This document shows positions 39,853 to 50,378 of a stretch of 64,000 nucleotides of DNA, one piece after another. Both the position numbers and the translations under genes were made by a program. The stretch comes from Flavobacteriales bacterium (GTDB lineage: Bacteria; Bacteroidota; Bacteroidia; Flavobacteriales; UBA7430): positions 1-64,000 of the forward strand of contig JAKMFX010000019.1 of NCBI GenBank assembly GCA_022425195.1, given 5' to 3'. How positions within the stretch are numbered: position 1 is the stretch's first letter; every line of letters begins with the position of its first letter. The notes below the pieces were generated by a model that did no database searches, was not told the DNA's origin, and saw nothing but the letters and a program-made list of their open reading frames with translations.

Positions 39853-41295
39853 TTAACCAACACTCCCCTCTAGGGAAAGTGAAAGTAATTTTTGTGCTTC
39901 TACGGCAAATTCCATAGGAAGCTGGTTAAGTACGTCTTTACAGTATCCGTTTACAATCAATCCGATGGCTTCATCAGTTCCTATACCTCTTTGGTTGCAA
40001 TAGAAGAGTTGGTCTTCACCAATTTTAGAGGTCGTCGCTTCATGCTCAATTCGGGCTGTTTTATTTTTCACTTCAATGTATGGGAAGGTATGAGAGCCAC
40101 AAGTATCGCCCATCAATAATGAATCACACTGAGAGAAGTTTCTGGCATTTTCAGCACCCTTCATAATCTTCACCAATCCTCTATAGTTTCCATCACTTTT
40201 CCCAGCAGATATCCCCTTGGAGATAATCGTGCTCTTGGTGTTCTTGCCAATGTGAATCATTTTTGTTCCTGTATCGGCTTGTTGGTGGTTGTTGGTGACC
40301 GCTACGGAAAAGAATTCTCCGATAGAGTAGTCTCCTTTCAATATACAAGAAGGATATTTCCAGGTTACAGCTGACCCTGTCTCCACCTGTGTCCAAGATA
40401 TTTTTGCATGATTGTGGCAAATCCCTCTTTTGGTCACAAAATTGAATACACCACCCTTACCTTCCTTATCTCCGGGATACCAATTCTGAACCGTAGAGTA
40501 TTTTATTTCTGCCTTATCTAAGGCGATCAATTCCACCACAGCGGCATGTAACTGATTCTCGTCACGTGATGGCGCTGTACAACCTTCTAAGTAAGAGACG
40601 TAGGAGCCTTCATCGGCAATTAACAAGGTTCGCTCAAATTGTCCTGTTCCAGCTTGATTAATTCGGAAATACGTGGACAATTCCATCGGACATCGAGTTC
40701 CCTTGGGGATGTAACAGAAAGATCCGTCTGTAAAGACAGCTGAGTTAAGCGCAGAATAAAAGTTATCTGTTTTGGGCACTACCGAGCCAATATATTTTTT
40801 CACCAATTCAGGGTGCTCCTGAATGGCTTCACTGATAGAGCAAAAAATAATCCCTAGCTCACCCAACTTCTCCTTGAATGAAGTCGCCACAGAGACTGAA
40901 TCAACAACAATATCAACAGCAACACCCGAAAGTCGTTTTTGTTCCTCGAGAGAAATTCCAAGCTTGTCAAAAGTCTTCAACAATTCTGGATCTACCTCAT
41001 CAAGGCTTTCAAGCGTTTTCTTTTGTTTGGGTGCAGAGTAGTAAGAAATCGACTGTAAATCCGGTTTTTTGTAGGTAACATTTGCCCATTCAGGCTCGGT
41101 CATCTCTTTGAACTTCTTAAATGCATCAAGTCGCCAATCCAACAACCATTCGGGCTCATTTTTCTTCATTGAAATCAGACGAATCACATCTTCATTCAAG
41201 CCCTTACTGATGGTATCAGATTCAATATCAGTAACAAAACCGTATTTGTATTCGGTATTGGTTACTTCGTGTAATATTTTGTCTTCTTCTGTCAA
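39853..41295 (-). CDS. sufB: Fe-S cluster assembly protein SufB
   Basis: [58 protein letters not shown]. Confidence 0.96.
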   Translation of the reverse strand: MTEEDKILHEVTNTEYKYGFVTDIESDTISKGLNEDVIRLISMKKNEPEWLLDWRLDAFKKFKEMTEPEWANVTYKKPDLQSISYYSAPKQKKTLESLDEVDPELLKTFDKLGISLEEQKRLSGVAVDIVVDSVSVATSFKEKLGELGIIFCSISEAIQEHPELVKKYIGSVVPKTDNFYSALNSAVFTDGSFCYIPKGTRCPMELSTYFRINQAGTGQFERTLLIADEGSYVSYLEGCTAPSRDENQLHAAVVELIALDKAEIKYSTVQNWYPGDKEGKGGVFNFVTKRGICHNHAKISWTQVETGSAVTWKYPSCILKGDYSIGEFFSVAVTNNHQQADTGTKMIHIGKNTKSTIISKGISAGKSDGNYRGLVKIMKGAENARNFSQCDSLLMGDTCGSHTFPYIEVKNKTARIEHEATTSKIGEDQLFYCNQRGIGTDEAIGLIVNGYCKDVLNQLPMEFAVEAQKLLSLSLEGSVG

Positions 41296-41358
41296 CTTTT
41301 TGTCTGATTAAAAGTTAAAATTCAATTGAGGTAATACCCTTGTGCTTTCTTTTCAAAA

Positions 41359-41685
41359 TTACACGGCAAATGATTCTCCACAGCCACATGTTCGGGTTGC
41401 ATTGGGATTGTTGAAGGTAAACCCCTTCCCGTTTAAGCCTCCTGAAAAATCCAATTCAGTACCCGCTAAGTACAACAGGCTCTTTTTATCCACTAAAATT
41501 CGAACATCATTATCTTCAATCAACTTATCTCCTTCCGAACGATCGTTAGTAAAGTCTAACTTATAAGACAAGCCGGAGCACCCCCCACTAGAAACTCCAA
41601 CCTTTACGTAGGCTTCTTTTCCTAGGCCATCCTCCTCGAGTAGAGAAAAGATTTTTTTCTTTGCTGTTTCCGTTACACTTACCAT
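41359..41685 (-). CDS. sufA: HesB/IscA/SufA family A-type Fe-S carrier
   Basis: GVSSGGCSGLSY ... TCGCGESF conserved cysteines. Confidence 0.93.
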   Translation of the reverse strand: MVSVTETAKKKIFSLLEEDGLGKEAYVKVGVSSGGCSGLSYKLDFTNDRSEGDKLIEDNDVRILVDKKSLLYLAGTELDFSGGLNGKGFTFNNPNATRTCGCGESFAV

Positions 41686-41734
41686 AATTAACTCTGTATT
41701 ATTTTAACTAATTCTTAATCGTTATTATATTTTG

Positions 41735-41742
41735 CAAAGATA
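41735..41742 (-). promoter_or_regulatory. -7 box TATCTTTG (minus), suf operon
   Basis: CAAAGATA on the plus strand, about 50 nt upstream of the sufA ATG. Confidence 0.6.
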
Positions 41743-41799
41743 CGAAATAAAAATATCTATAAATTGAATTTTATAGAATCAATACGCCATAAAAAAACA

Positions 41800-41807
41800 T
41801 AATTTTG
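41800..41807 (+). promoter_or_regulatory. -7 box TAATTTTG, thiL
   Basis: Exact TAnnTTTG, only 4 nt upstream of the thiL ATG. Confidence 0.55.
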
Positions 41808-41811
41808 TAGC

Positions 41812-42870
41812 ATGAGTATATTCGAAAAAAAAGAGGGACAATTTACGTCCATCTCAAACATAGGTGAGTTCGGGTTGATCAATCAGATCACCAAAGATGT
41901 AGAGCACTACAACGATTCTACACTGAGAGGAATTGGAGACGATGCAGCAGTCATTAAGTGTGGCAATTCATGCCAAGTTGTTTCGACCGACTTATTGATT
42001 GAAGGGGTGCACTTTGATTTGTCATACGCACCCCTAAAGCACCTTGGGTACAAGGCAATTGTTGTGAACCTATCCGACATTTGCGCAATGAATGCCATTC
42101 CAAGTCAAGTAACCGTTTCACTAGCCCTCTCAAATCGGTTTCCGGTAGAGGCTGTAGAGGAGTTGTATGCCGGGGTGAAACTTGCATGCAAGCAATATCA
42201 GGTCGATTTAATTGGAGGAGACACCACAAGCTCTATGTCTGGTTTAATGATTAGTGTTACAGCCATTGGCTCAGCAAAAGAGGAAGATGTTGTATACCGT
42301 TCAGGAGCTCAAGAGAAGGATTTAATCGTAGCTACAGGAGATCTGGGAGGCGCCTATTTAGGTTTGCAAATCCTAGAGCGCGAGAAGGCGGTTTTCATGG
42401 AAGATAAAAATATGCAACCTGATTTACATGGGTCTGAATATGTTCTTGAAAGACAATTAAAGCCCGAAGCTAGAAAAGACATCATTGAGATGTTCAAGAA
42501 AATGGATTTGAAACCTACATCTATGATTGACATTTCTGACGGACTCTCTTCAGAGCTCTTGCATCTAGCAAAATCATCTGATGCTGGACTTCAAGTTTAT
42601 GAGGAAAAAATACCGGTGGACCCAACCGTAATGACAATAGCTGAAGAGTTCAATTTAAACGGGGTCACTTGCGCCCTGAACGGGGGCGAAGATTACGAAT
42701 TGCTTTTTACGGTGGCTCAAAAAGATTACGATAAGATTAAAGCGAACCCCAACATGACCGTTATTGGGTACATGACTGACAAAAGTTCGGGAGTTCACCT
42801 AATCACCCATGATGCCAAAGCAATTCCATTGACAGCCCAGGGATGGAATTCTCATCAAGAAGAAAGCTGA
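41812..42870 (+). CDS. thiL: Thiamine-monophosphate kinase
   Basis: GIGDDAAVI, STDLLIEGVHFDL, GGDTTSS, IDISDGLSSELLHLA, GGEDYELLF. Confidence 0.95.
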   Translation: MSIFEKKEGQFTSISNIGEFGLINQITKDVEHYNDSTLRGIGDDAAVIKCGNSCQVVSTDLLIEGVHFDLSYAPLKHLGYKAIVVNLSDICAMNAIPSQVTVSLALSNRFPVEAVEELYAGVKLACKQYQVDLIGGDTTSSMSGLMISVTAIGSAKEEDVVYRSGAQEKDLIVATGDLGGAYLGLQILEREKAVFMEDKNMQPDLHGSEYVLERQLKPEARKDIIEMFKKMDLKPTSMIDISDGLSSELLHLAKSSDAGLQVYEEKIPVDPTVMTIAEEFNLNGVTCALNGGEDYELLFTVAQKDYDKIKANPNMTVIGYMTDKSSGVHLITHDAKAIPLTAQGWNSHQEES

Positions 42871-42876
42871 CCATAG

Positions 42877-43656
42877 CTAGAGTAAGGCTTTTCTAATAAA
42901 TTGAATCGCTTTTTCAGGGGCTTCAATGTGGCTCATATGCCCCGCTGTATCAATTTCTAGATAGACCGCTTGATTGTCCGATGCTTCTTGTCGAAGATCT
43001 GAACGGTTTAAGACAGGATCTGCGGCTCCGGAAATGTAGGTTTTCTTTCCCGAAAATACTTTCAACAAATCACTCGTATCTTGTCTTTGCCCCATGCCTT
43101 TTAAAGCAGCAATGATTGTATTTTCACTGATTTCATGAGCTTCAGCAATCATTTTTTCAATGTTGATAGCGCATGCTTTGTCAAGTTTTTCTTGAAACAA
43201 AAAAGGAATCGCTGAATTAAGATAAGCGCTTTTTTTTCGCTCAACCATATGCATTGCGCGTTGACGATTTTTTTTCCGCTCAATGGAATCAGGTTTTACC
43301 GTTGAATGATACAAGCAAATATGGTTGATTTTTTCTGAATACGTCTCCAAAGCTGCAAGTGCGATATACCCGCCCATTGAATGGCCTACCAAAGCACATT
43401 CATTGATTTTTAGATTGGTCAGCAACCCCCCAATACAATGCGTAAGGAAACTCATAGAATAGGGCTTATTCATGATGTCGGACTTACCAAATCCGGGTAA
43501 ATCCAAGCGAATGACACATCTGTCTATGGAAAGCGCCTCCGAAATATCATCCCACATTCTGCAATTTTCAAGAAAGCCATGGATGAGTAAAACAGCTTCT
43601 CCACAGCCTTCTTGCTCGTAGTATATGTTGATGTTATCGAATGAAAAATAGGGCAT
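42877..43656 (-). CDS. Alpha/beta-fold hydrolase
   Basis: LLIHGFLENCRMWD, VGHSMGGYIALA, DTAGHMSHIEAPEKA. Confidence 0.88.
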   Translation of the reverse strand: MPYFSFDNINIYYEQEGCGEAVLLIHGFLENCRMWDDISEALSIDRCVIRLDLPGFGKSDIMNKPYSMSFLTHCIGGLLTNLKINECALVGHSMGGYIALAALETYSEKINHICLYHSTVKPDSIERKKNRQRAMHMVERKKSAYLNSAIPFLFQEKLDKACAINIEKMIAEAHEISENTIIAALKGMGQRQDTSDLLKVFSGKKTYISGAADPVLNRSDLRQEASDNQAVYLEIDTAGHMSHIEAPEKAIQFIRKALL

Positions 43657-43728
43657 TTATGATTTCATTTATTAATAATTTCGGGGAGCGTTTCCCGCAT
43701 TTTTATTTGAAAATAGATGACATCAAAC

Positions 43729-45021
43729 TCATTGGTTGCGCATTAAAGATTCAATATCATCCGCTTCAATAGGAATGTTTGCCATTAAGTCTACAGGCCC
43801 ATTTTCAGTCACCAAAATATCATTTTCTAAACGGATACCAAGATTTTCCTCGGGAATGTAAATTCCCGGCTCACAAGTGAAAACCATTCCTGCTTCCAAA
43901 GGTCTCGAAAACGAACCTACATCATGAACGTCCAACCCCAAAAAGTGTGAAGTCCCATGCATGAAATACTTTTTATAAGCAGGCCTATCGGCACTTTGAG
44001 ATTCGATATCACTCTGAGTAAGCAAACCCAAACCCAGAAGCTCTTGCTCCATTAAGCTTCCCACTTTCTCCTGATATTCAGAAAGAAGCGTTCCGGGGAC
44101 TAACATTTTTGTAGCGGCCTTCATCACTCTTAAAACGGCATTATAAACGTCTTTTTGTCTGGGCGAAAACTTCCCACTAACGGGAACACATCGGGTCAAA
44201 TCGGATGCATAATTCGCGTATTCAGCAGCGAAATCCATCAAGATTACATCCCCAGATTTACACACTGCATTGTTATCCGTGTAATGAAGTACACATGCAC
44301 TTCGTCCCGAAGCGATAATCGGTGCATAAGCGAATCCTCGTGACCTATTCCTGATGAATTCATGTACAATATCAGCTTCAATTTCATACTCCATAACACC
44401 AGGCTTGATGGTTTTGAGGATTTTACGGAACGCTGACTCCGTAAGGTTGCATGCCTTTTGAATAAGTGCAATCTCGCCGACATCTTTCACCGCCCGAAGA
44501 TCGTGCATCATAAAAGCACCACATTCGTAGTTGTGATCTGGATAAGCATGACGTATCCACTTTGCAAATCGGGCGTCTCGCGTTTCCACCTCTACATTTG
44601 CTCTAGTGTGTTTATTGCTATTTAAATAAATACTTTCGACATCATCAATGAGACCTTCCAGTACAGATTCAAATTGATCCAACCAATAAACGGTTTTAAT
44701 TCCTGAAATCTCAAAAGACTGTGCTTTGTTCAATTTGGCTCCTTCCCAAACAGCAATGTGTTCATTGGTTTCCTTGACAAACAAAACTTCCCTATGTTGT
44801 GCATTTGAACACTCTGGAAAAAGAAGTAAAATCGATTCTTCCTGGTCGATGCCAGACAAGTAAAATAAATCGCTATTCTGCTTAAAAGGCATCGTACCGT
44901 CTGCATTTGTGGGCATGATGTCGTTGGAGTTGAAAATCGCTAAAGAGTTAGAAGGAAGCTTTTCGCAAAAACGCGCTCTATTTTTGACAAACAGTCTTTG
45001 ATCAATTTTTTCGTATTTCAT
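43729..45021 (-). CDS. pepP: Aminopeptidase P family Xaa-Pro aminopeptidase
   Basis: DFAAEYANYASDLTRCVPVSGKFSP, HGTSHFLGLDVHDVG, TCEPGIYIPEENLGIRLEND. Confidence 0.93.
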   Translation of the reverse strand: MKYEKIDQRLFVKNRARFCEKLPSNSLAIFNSNDIMPTNADGTMPFKQNSDLFYLSGIDQEESILLLFPECSNAQHREVLFVKETNEHIAVWEGAKLNKAQSFEISGIKTVYWLDQFESVLEGLIDDVESIYLNSNKHTRANVEVETRDARFAKWIRHAYPDHNYECGAFMMHDLRAVKDVGEIALIQKACNLTESAFRKILKTIKPGVMEYEIEADIVHEFIRNRSRGFAYAPIIASGRSACVLHYTDNNAVCKSGDVILMDFAAEYANYASDLTRCVPVSGKFSPRQKDVYNAVLRVMKAATKMLVPGTLLSEYQEKVGSLMEQELLGLGLLTQSDIESQSADRPAYKKYFMHGTSHFLGLDVHDVGSFSRPLEAGMVFTCEPGIYIPEENLGIRLENDILVTENGPVDLMANIPIEADDIESLMRNQ

Positions 45022-45054
45022 TGCATTGTTCTTTGTTCATATATACCAATAGTG

Positions 45055-45062
45055 CAAATATA
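45055..45062 (-). promoter_or_regulatory. -7 box TATATTTG (minus), pepP
   Basis: CAAATATA about 33 nt upstream of the pepP ATG. Confidence 0.55.
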
Positions 45063-45117
45063 AGTTTATAAGTTTTGAAGCTACTCTATTAAGAATCAAT
45101 ATTAATTAAACTGATCG

Positions 45118-45148
45118 TTGTCTACTAGCTGTTTGTGTCGTAAATTTG
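45118..45148 (+). promoter_or_regulatory. sdhCAB promoter TTG-N20-TAAATTTG
   Basis: TTG at 45118-45120 and exact TAnnTTTG at 45141-45148, upstream of sdhC. Confidence 0.65.
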
Positions 45149-45196
45149 CAAAATCGAATTGACAACTACTTTAAAAACCAAGAAAAGGGAATCATC

Positions 45197-45871
45197 ATGA
45201 GCAACAACGCTGGATTGTTTTCATCATCATTAGGGAGGAAGTATTTGATGGCCATCACGGGCTTGTTCTTGTGTAGCTTTCTTTTAGTTCACCTTATTGG
45301 AAATGTGGCCTTGTACACAGATCCTGTGAAATTTAACGAGTACACTCGTTTTATGTCCTCAAACCCATTGATACGTGTCATGGAAATCATATTAGTCGTT
45401 GGTTTCTTAGCGCACATCATTGATGCGGTTCTTTTAACAAAAGCCAACAAAGCAGCCCAGCCTGTGAAGTATGCCATGGATAAAAAGAACAGCTCTTGGT
45501 ACTCGAGAAATATGGGCCTTACTGGTTCTATCATCCTCGCTTTTTTAGTTTTACACCTACAATCTTTTTGGTACCAATACAAGTTTGGAGAAGTAGTTTA
45601 CGTTCTAGATAGCAATGGCGAAAGCATCAAAGACATGTACACTATCGTCATCACTGCTTTCCAACAATCTTGGTACGCTGGAATTTACGTTATTGCTATG
45701 GTTTTATTGGGTTCGCATTTGAATCATGGATTCCAGTCGGCTTTTCAGTCAGTAGGACTCCGTCACAAAAAATATACGCCCACCATTAAAAAATTAGGAA
45801 CAGCCTTTTCCGTTCTTATTACTCTAGGGTTTATTTCTTTTCCAATCTATTTCTACTTTTCACAACTATAA
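45197..45871 (+). CDS. sdhC: Succinate dehydrogenase cytochrome b subunit
   Basis: MSNNAGLFSSSLGRKYLMAITGLFLCSFLLVHLIGN, five TM segments, followed by sdhA. Start moved from 45146 (inside the promoter box). Confidence 0.92.
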   Translation: MSNNAGLFSSSLGRKYLMAITGLFLCSFLLVHLIGNVALYTDPVKFNEYTRFMSSNPLIRVMEIILVVGFLAHIIDAVLLTKANKAAQPVKYAMDKKNSSWYSRNMGLTGSIILAFLVLHLQSFWYQYKFGEVVYVLDSNGESIKDMYTIVITAFQQSWYAGIYVIAMVLLGSHLNHGFQSAFQSVGLRHKKYTPTIKKLGTAFSVLITLGFISFPIYFYFSQL

Positions 45872-45874
45872 GAC

Positions 45875-47815
45875 ATGACGAAATTATTCGACAATATACC
45901 AGAAGGTCCTTTAGTTGATAAATGGACCAAGTACAAAGCTGATGCAAAGCTTGTAAACCCTTCTAACAGAAGAAATATTGACGTGATCGTCGTTGGTACA
46001 GGTTTAGCTGGAGCTTCAGCTGCCGCATCACTCGGTGAGATGGGCTTCAACGTGAAATCCTTCTGTTTCCAGGACTCTCCAAGACGAGCACACTCGATTG
46101 CTGCGCAGGGAGGTATCAACGCAGCTAAAAATTATCAAAATGACGGAGACAGTACATACCGTCTCTTCTACGACACCATCAAAGGTGGCGATTACAGATC
46201 TCGTGAAGCAAATGTTTATCGTTTGGCAGAGGTGTCTACGAACATCATCGATCAATGTGTTGCACAAGGGGTGCCATTTGCACGTGAGTACGGCGGACTC
46301 CTAGACAACCGCTCTTTTGGCGGAGTACAAGTACAAAGAACTTTTTATGCCAAAGGTCAAACGGGGCAACAATTATTGATTGGAGCATATCAAGCCTTAA
46401 GCCGTCAAATCAGTAAAGGTAGTGTTACCATGCACAACCGTCATGAAATGATGGATATTGTAAAAGTTGATGGTAAAGCCAGAGGGATTATAGCTAGAAA
46501 CCTTATCACAGGAGAAATAGAACGTCATTCAGCTCACGCTGTCGTGATCGCATCTGGAGGTTACGGAAATGTATTCTTCCTTTCTACCAATGCTATGGGA
46601 TCTAACTGTACAGCAAGTTGGAAATCTTACAAAAGCGGCGCGCTTTTTGGAAACCCTTGTTACGTACAAATACATCCAACATGTATTCCCGTCTCAGGTG
46701 ACCACCAATCAAAATTAACCCTGATGTCCGAATCACTCCGTAACGATGGACGAATATGGGTGCCTAAGAAAAAAGAAGATGCTCAAGCGATTGCAAACGG
46801 AGAAAAAACTGCACTTGACATCCCTGAAGAAGACAGAGACTATTATTTAGAAAGAAAATATCCTGCTTTTGGTAACCTTGTCCCTCGTGATGTCGCATCA
46901 AGAGCTGCAAAAGAAAGATGTGATGCAGGATTCGGTGTAAGTAAAACAGGGCAAGCTGTATTCTTAGATTTCTCTGACGCGATCAAACGTATGGGTAAAG
47001 ATGTCGTAGCGGCTCGCTACGGGAACTTGTTCCAAATGTACGAGAAAATTGCTGCGGAAAATCCTTACGAATTACCGATGAAAATATACCCTGCAGTTCA
47101 CTACACCATGGGAGGCGTTTGGGTTGACTACAACCTTCAAACTACCGTTCCAGGATTGTTTGCTGCTGGTGAAGCTAATTTCTCAGATCACGGAGCCAAT
47201 CGTCTTGGTGCTTCAGCGCTAATGCAAGGACTCGCAGACGGATACTTTGTCTTACCATACACGATATCCAACTATCTTGCTGACGATATTCGTACCGAGA
47301 AAATCTCGACGGAGAGTGCAGAATTCGAAAAAGCAGAAAAAGCGGTGAAGGAGCGTTTGGACTTTTTCATTAATAATAAGGGGACAAAATCTGTTGACTA
47401 TTTCCACAAAAAACTAGGTAAAATCATCTGGGAAAACTGTGGAATGGCACGTAATAAAGAAGACCTTGAAAACGCCATCAAAGAAGTAAAAGAGCTTCGT
47501 GAAGAATTCTGGAAAGACCTCAGAGTGCCTGGAGTACAAAATGGTCTTAACCAAGAATTAGAAAAAGCAGGTAGAGTAGCTGACTTCATTGAGTTGGGAG
47601 AATTAATGTGTTACGATGCATTAGATCGTCAAGAATCTTGTGGAGGTCACTTCCGAGAGGAATACCAAACCCCTGAGGGTGAAGCAATGCGTAATGACGA
47701 AGATTATACCTACGTTGCTGCTTGGGAATACAAAGGTGAGAATGAAACACCTGAACTTCACAAGGAAGATCTGACTTACGAAAATATTGAGTTGAAACAA
47801 AGAAGCTACAAATAA
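45875..47815 (+). CDS. sdhA: Succinate dehydrogenase/fumarate reductase flavoprotein subunit
   Basis: [66 protein letters not shown]. Confidence 0.96.
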   Translation: MTKLFDNIPEGPLVDKWTKYKADAKLVNPSNRRNIDVIVVGTGLAGASAAASLGEMGFNVKSFCFQDSPRRAHSIAAQGGINAAKNYQNDGDSTYRLFYDTIKGGDYRSREANVYRLAEVSTNIIDQCVAQGVPFAREYGGLLDNRSFGGVQVQRTFYAKGQTGQQLLIGAYQALSRQISKGSVTMHNRHEMMDIVKVDGKARGIIARNLITGEIERHSAHAVVIASGGYGNVFFLSTNAMGSNCTASWKSYKSGALFGNPCYVQIHPTCIPVSGDHQSKLTLMSESLRNDGRIWVPKKKEDAQAIANGEKTALDIPEEDRDYYLERKYPAFGNLVPRDVASRAAKERCDAGFGVSKTGQAVFLDFSDAIKRMGKDVVAARYGNLFQMYEKIAAENPYELPMKIYPAVHYTMGGVWVDYNLQTTVPGLFAAGEANFSDHGANRLGASALMQGLADGYFVLPYTISNYLADDIRTEKISTESAEFEKAEKAVKERLDFFINNKGTKSVDYFHKKLGKIIWENCGMARNKEDLENAIKEVKELREEFWKDLRVPGVQNGLNQELEKAGRVADFIELGELMCYDALDRQESCGGHFREEYQTPEGEAMRNDEDYTYVAAWEYKGENETPELHKEDLTYENIELKQRSYK

Positions 47816-48576
47816 TGGCTGGAATGAATCTTACACTAAAAGTTTGGCGCCAAAACGGTGCAGAAGACAAAGGACGGATAGTAGAATACAAAATATCTGA
47901 TATTTCTCCAGATATGTCGTTCTTGGAAATGATGGATGTACTTAATGGACAGCTCATTGATAAAGGGGACAATCCTGTTTCTTTTGATCATGATTGTCGT
48001 GAAGGAATTTGCGGGTCTTGCTCTATGTACATTAACGGGGAACCGCACGGACCAGAAAATTTGATCACTACATGTCAATTGCACATGCGTTCGTTCAAAG
48101 ATGGTGACACCATATACATTGAGCCATGGAGAGCTGCCGCATTCCCTGTAATCAAAGACTTGGTTGTCGATCGATCTGCATTTGATGCCATCATTCAAGT
48201 AGGTGGATATGTTTCTGTAAACACCTCTGGGAATACCCAAGATGCAAATGCAATACCGATTCCCAAAGCGGATGCTGATTCAGCTTTTGATGCTGCTACC
48301 TGTATTGGTTGTGGGGCGTGTGTAGCCACCTGTAAAAACTCTTCAGCGATGCTATTCACCTCAGCTAAAATTTCACATTTAGCACATTTACCGCAAGGTA
48401 AAGTCGAAGCCAAAGAGCGGGCCTTAAATATGGTGGCAAAAATGGATGAACTTGGATTTGGTAACTGTACCAATACAGGAGACTGTGAGGTGCAATGTCC
48501 TAAAGGGATTTCCTTGGATAATATAGCTCTAATGAATCGAGAGTTCCTCGGAGCCTCACTGAAATCAGAAAAATAA
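47815..48576 (+). CDS. sdhB: Succinate dehydrogenase/fumarate reductase iron-sulfur subunit
   Basis: [47 protein letters not shown]. Confidence 0.96.
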   Translation: MAGMNLTLKVWRQNGAEDKGRIVEYKISDISPDMSFLEMMDVLNGQLIDKGDNPVSFDHDCREGICGSCSMYINGEPHGPENLITTCQLHMRSFKDGDTIYIEPWRAAAFPVIKDLVVDRSAFDAIIQVGGYVSVNTSGNTQDANAIPIPKADADSAFDAATCIGCGACVATCKNSSAMLFTSAKISHLAHLPQGKVEAKERALNMVAKMDELGFGNCTNTGDCEVQCPKGISLDNIALMNREFLGASLKSEK

Positions 48577-48579
48577 TAG

Positions 48580-48627
48580 TTCGATGATAGCATCGAAAAA
48601 GCCCGAGCAATGCTCGGGCTTTTTTTG
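48580..48627 (+). terminator. Tandem hairpins and intrinsic terminator after sdhB
   Basis: TTCGATG-ATAG-CATCGAA followed directly by AAAGCCCGAGC-AAT-GCTCGGGCTTTTTTT. Confidence 0.88.
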
Positions 48628-48642
48628 ATTAAAACTTTTAAT

Positions 48643-49371
48643 TTAGCTCATCCCTCTTTCGTTCTTAATGGCTTCGTAGGCTTCTTGAACTTTCATAAAC
48701 TTCTGCTTACCCATTTTTTGCTGAGACGCACTCAAATCACTCAATTTATCAGGATGATATTTCATAGCCATTTTTCGAAAAGCCTTTTTCACTTCAGCAT
48801 CAGAAGCTGATGAATCGATCTCTAATATCTTATAATTCTGCTTGGGCTCTTTGTAGAACATCGCCTTTATGGATCCTAAATCGTGGGCATTGATGTACAT
48901 ATAGCGCCCAATTTTTTCAATAATTTCAACCTCCTTAGCATCGATATGTCCGTCCGCCATGGATATGCCGTAGAGGAAATGTATCAATTGCAAACGTTGT
49001 GCATGAGAAACATGTTTGTCAATTTGCAAGCATATTTGACGAAGAGAAACCGGTTTGCTATTGATGATGTGCTTGAAGACCTTAAAACTCTCTTGAGCTC
49101 TTTGAGCTCCAAACATCTGGTTAAACTGAGCTCTTACATACTCAAGTTCTCTTTTATCCACTTTACCATCAGCCTTAATTACATAGGCTGCAAGAATTAA
49201 TAAACTGATTTCAAACTGAGCTGCAGATTGACTCATGTTTTGATAATGACTTTGGAACTTCTCTTGCTCGTTGGCTTTGCTGAATAGAGAACCCAATGCA
49301 TATCCTAATAATGCTCCCATCGGGCCAGCAAACATCCAACCAAGCCCACCTGTGATCCATTTTAACTTCAT
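48643..49371 (-). CDS. TerB-like + DnaJ-domain co-chaperone (DjlA-like)
   Basis: C-terminal J domain YKILEIDSSASDAEVKKAFRKMAMKYHPDKL; central TerB-like helices. Confidence 0.85.
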   Translation of the reverse strand: MKLKWITGGLGWMFAGPMGALLGYALGSLFSKANEQEKFQSHYQNMSQSAAQFEISLLILAAYVIKADGKVDKRELEYVRAQFNQMFGAQRAQESFKVFKHIINSKPVSLRQICLQIDKHVSHAQRLQLIHFLYGISMADGHIDAKEVEIIEKIGRYMYINAHDLGSIKAMFYKEPKQNYKILEIDSSASDAEVKKAFRKMAMKYHPDKLSDLSASQQKMGKQKFMKVQEAYEAIKNERGMS

Positions 49372-49496
49372 ATCATTCTATAATTTAGTGTCCATCATTA
49401 CTACGCTCTCACAAAAGAACGAAATTTTTAAACTGAAACCCAACACATAAGGGATGAAAAGGAATCTAAAAACTAAACATTTTGTACATTTAATCT

Positions 49497-50378
49497 GTGC
49501 ATCATAATTTCAAAAATAAAGCGGTCAGAGACTTAGCTTGGGCCATAAGTTCGGTAGGGCTACTCAATCATTCAAAAGCCGTGGATCATCATATTCTCGT
49601 TAAGGAATATGAAAAATTTATTCCTCAGCTCAACAAGTTAGATAAGAACCCTAGAGCTCTCATTGAGTTTCTGGATTCAAAAAATACGAGAAGGCTAGGG
49701 CATTATTTCGAACAACTCTTGTTTTTCTGGCTGGAGCAATCAAAACGATACACCATCATAGCGAGTAACCTACCTCTTAGGTCAGAAAAAAAAGAAACCC
49801 TTGGCGAGGTAGATTTAATCGTGTATGATACAGAACTAAAACTTCATCAACACTGGGAATTGGCAGTGAAGTTTTACCTGGCACACCAAAGGCAAGGAGA
49901 GACCACCTACATCGGTCCTAATGCCAACGATTACTTCCATCTTAAACTGGACAAGCTAGTCAAGCGTCAATGTAAGATTTTGGAGACTGTGGAAGGTGAG
50001 AAGATATTAAATCAGCTTAAAATTCATGAGATAGAAACTAAATTATTTGTGAAAGGCTGCCTATACTACCATCCAGAACAAAATTATATTTCAAAAGAAT
50101 TTATCCATCCCGAACACAGTCGCTCATGGTGGATTTATCTGAATGAAGCTGAGGCCTTTTTGTCTGATGAAAATCAATACGCACTCATACACAAGAATGA
50201 ATGGTTAAGCACGCCAAAACAACCTCATAGCCTTATCCGTAAAGCAGAATGTTTGGACCTGATTCACCATCAATTGTCTGAAAGCCCTAGAAGCCTTCAG
50301 TTGGCCTGTTATAAGGACAACGTTCTGATCGATCAAGGCTTTGTGACGAGAGATGCTTGGCCAAAGCTAATCGTGTAA
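49497..50378 (+). CDS. DUF1853 family protein (GTG start)
   Basis: KAVRDLAWAISSVGLL...LGHYFEQLLFFWLEQS...ETLGEVDLIVYD...HWELAVKFYL, recognised as DUF1853-like. Confidence 0.75.
   Translation: MHHNFKNKAVRDLAWAISSVGLLNHSKAVDHHILVKEYEKFIPQLNKLDKNPRALIEFLDSKNTRRLGHYFEQLLFFWLEQSKRYTIIASNLPLRSEKKETLGEVDLIVYDTELKLHQHWELAVKFYLAHQRQGETTYIGPNANDYFHLKLDKLVKRQCKILETVEGEKILNQLKIHEIETKLFVKGCLYYHPEQNYISKEFIHPEHSRSWWIYLNEAEAFLSDENQYALIHKNEWLSTPKQPHSLIRKAECLDLIHHQLSESPRSLQLACYKDNVLIDQGFVTRDAWPKLIV

Noticed and set aside
41686-41811. TPP riboswitch upstream of thiL
   Set aside because: The interval is too short, no THI-box sequence is visible, and the promoter box is 4 nt from the ATG.
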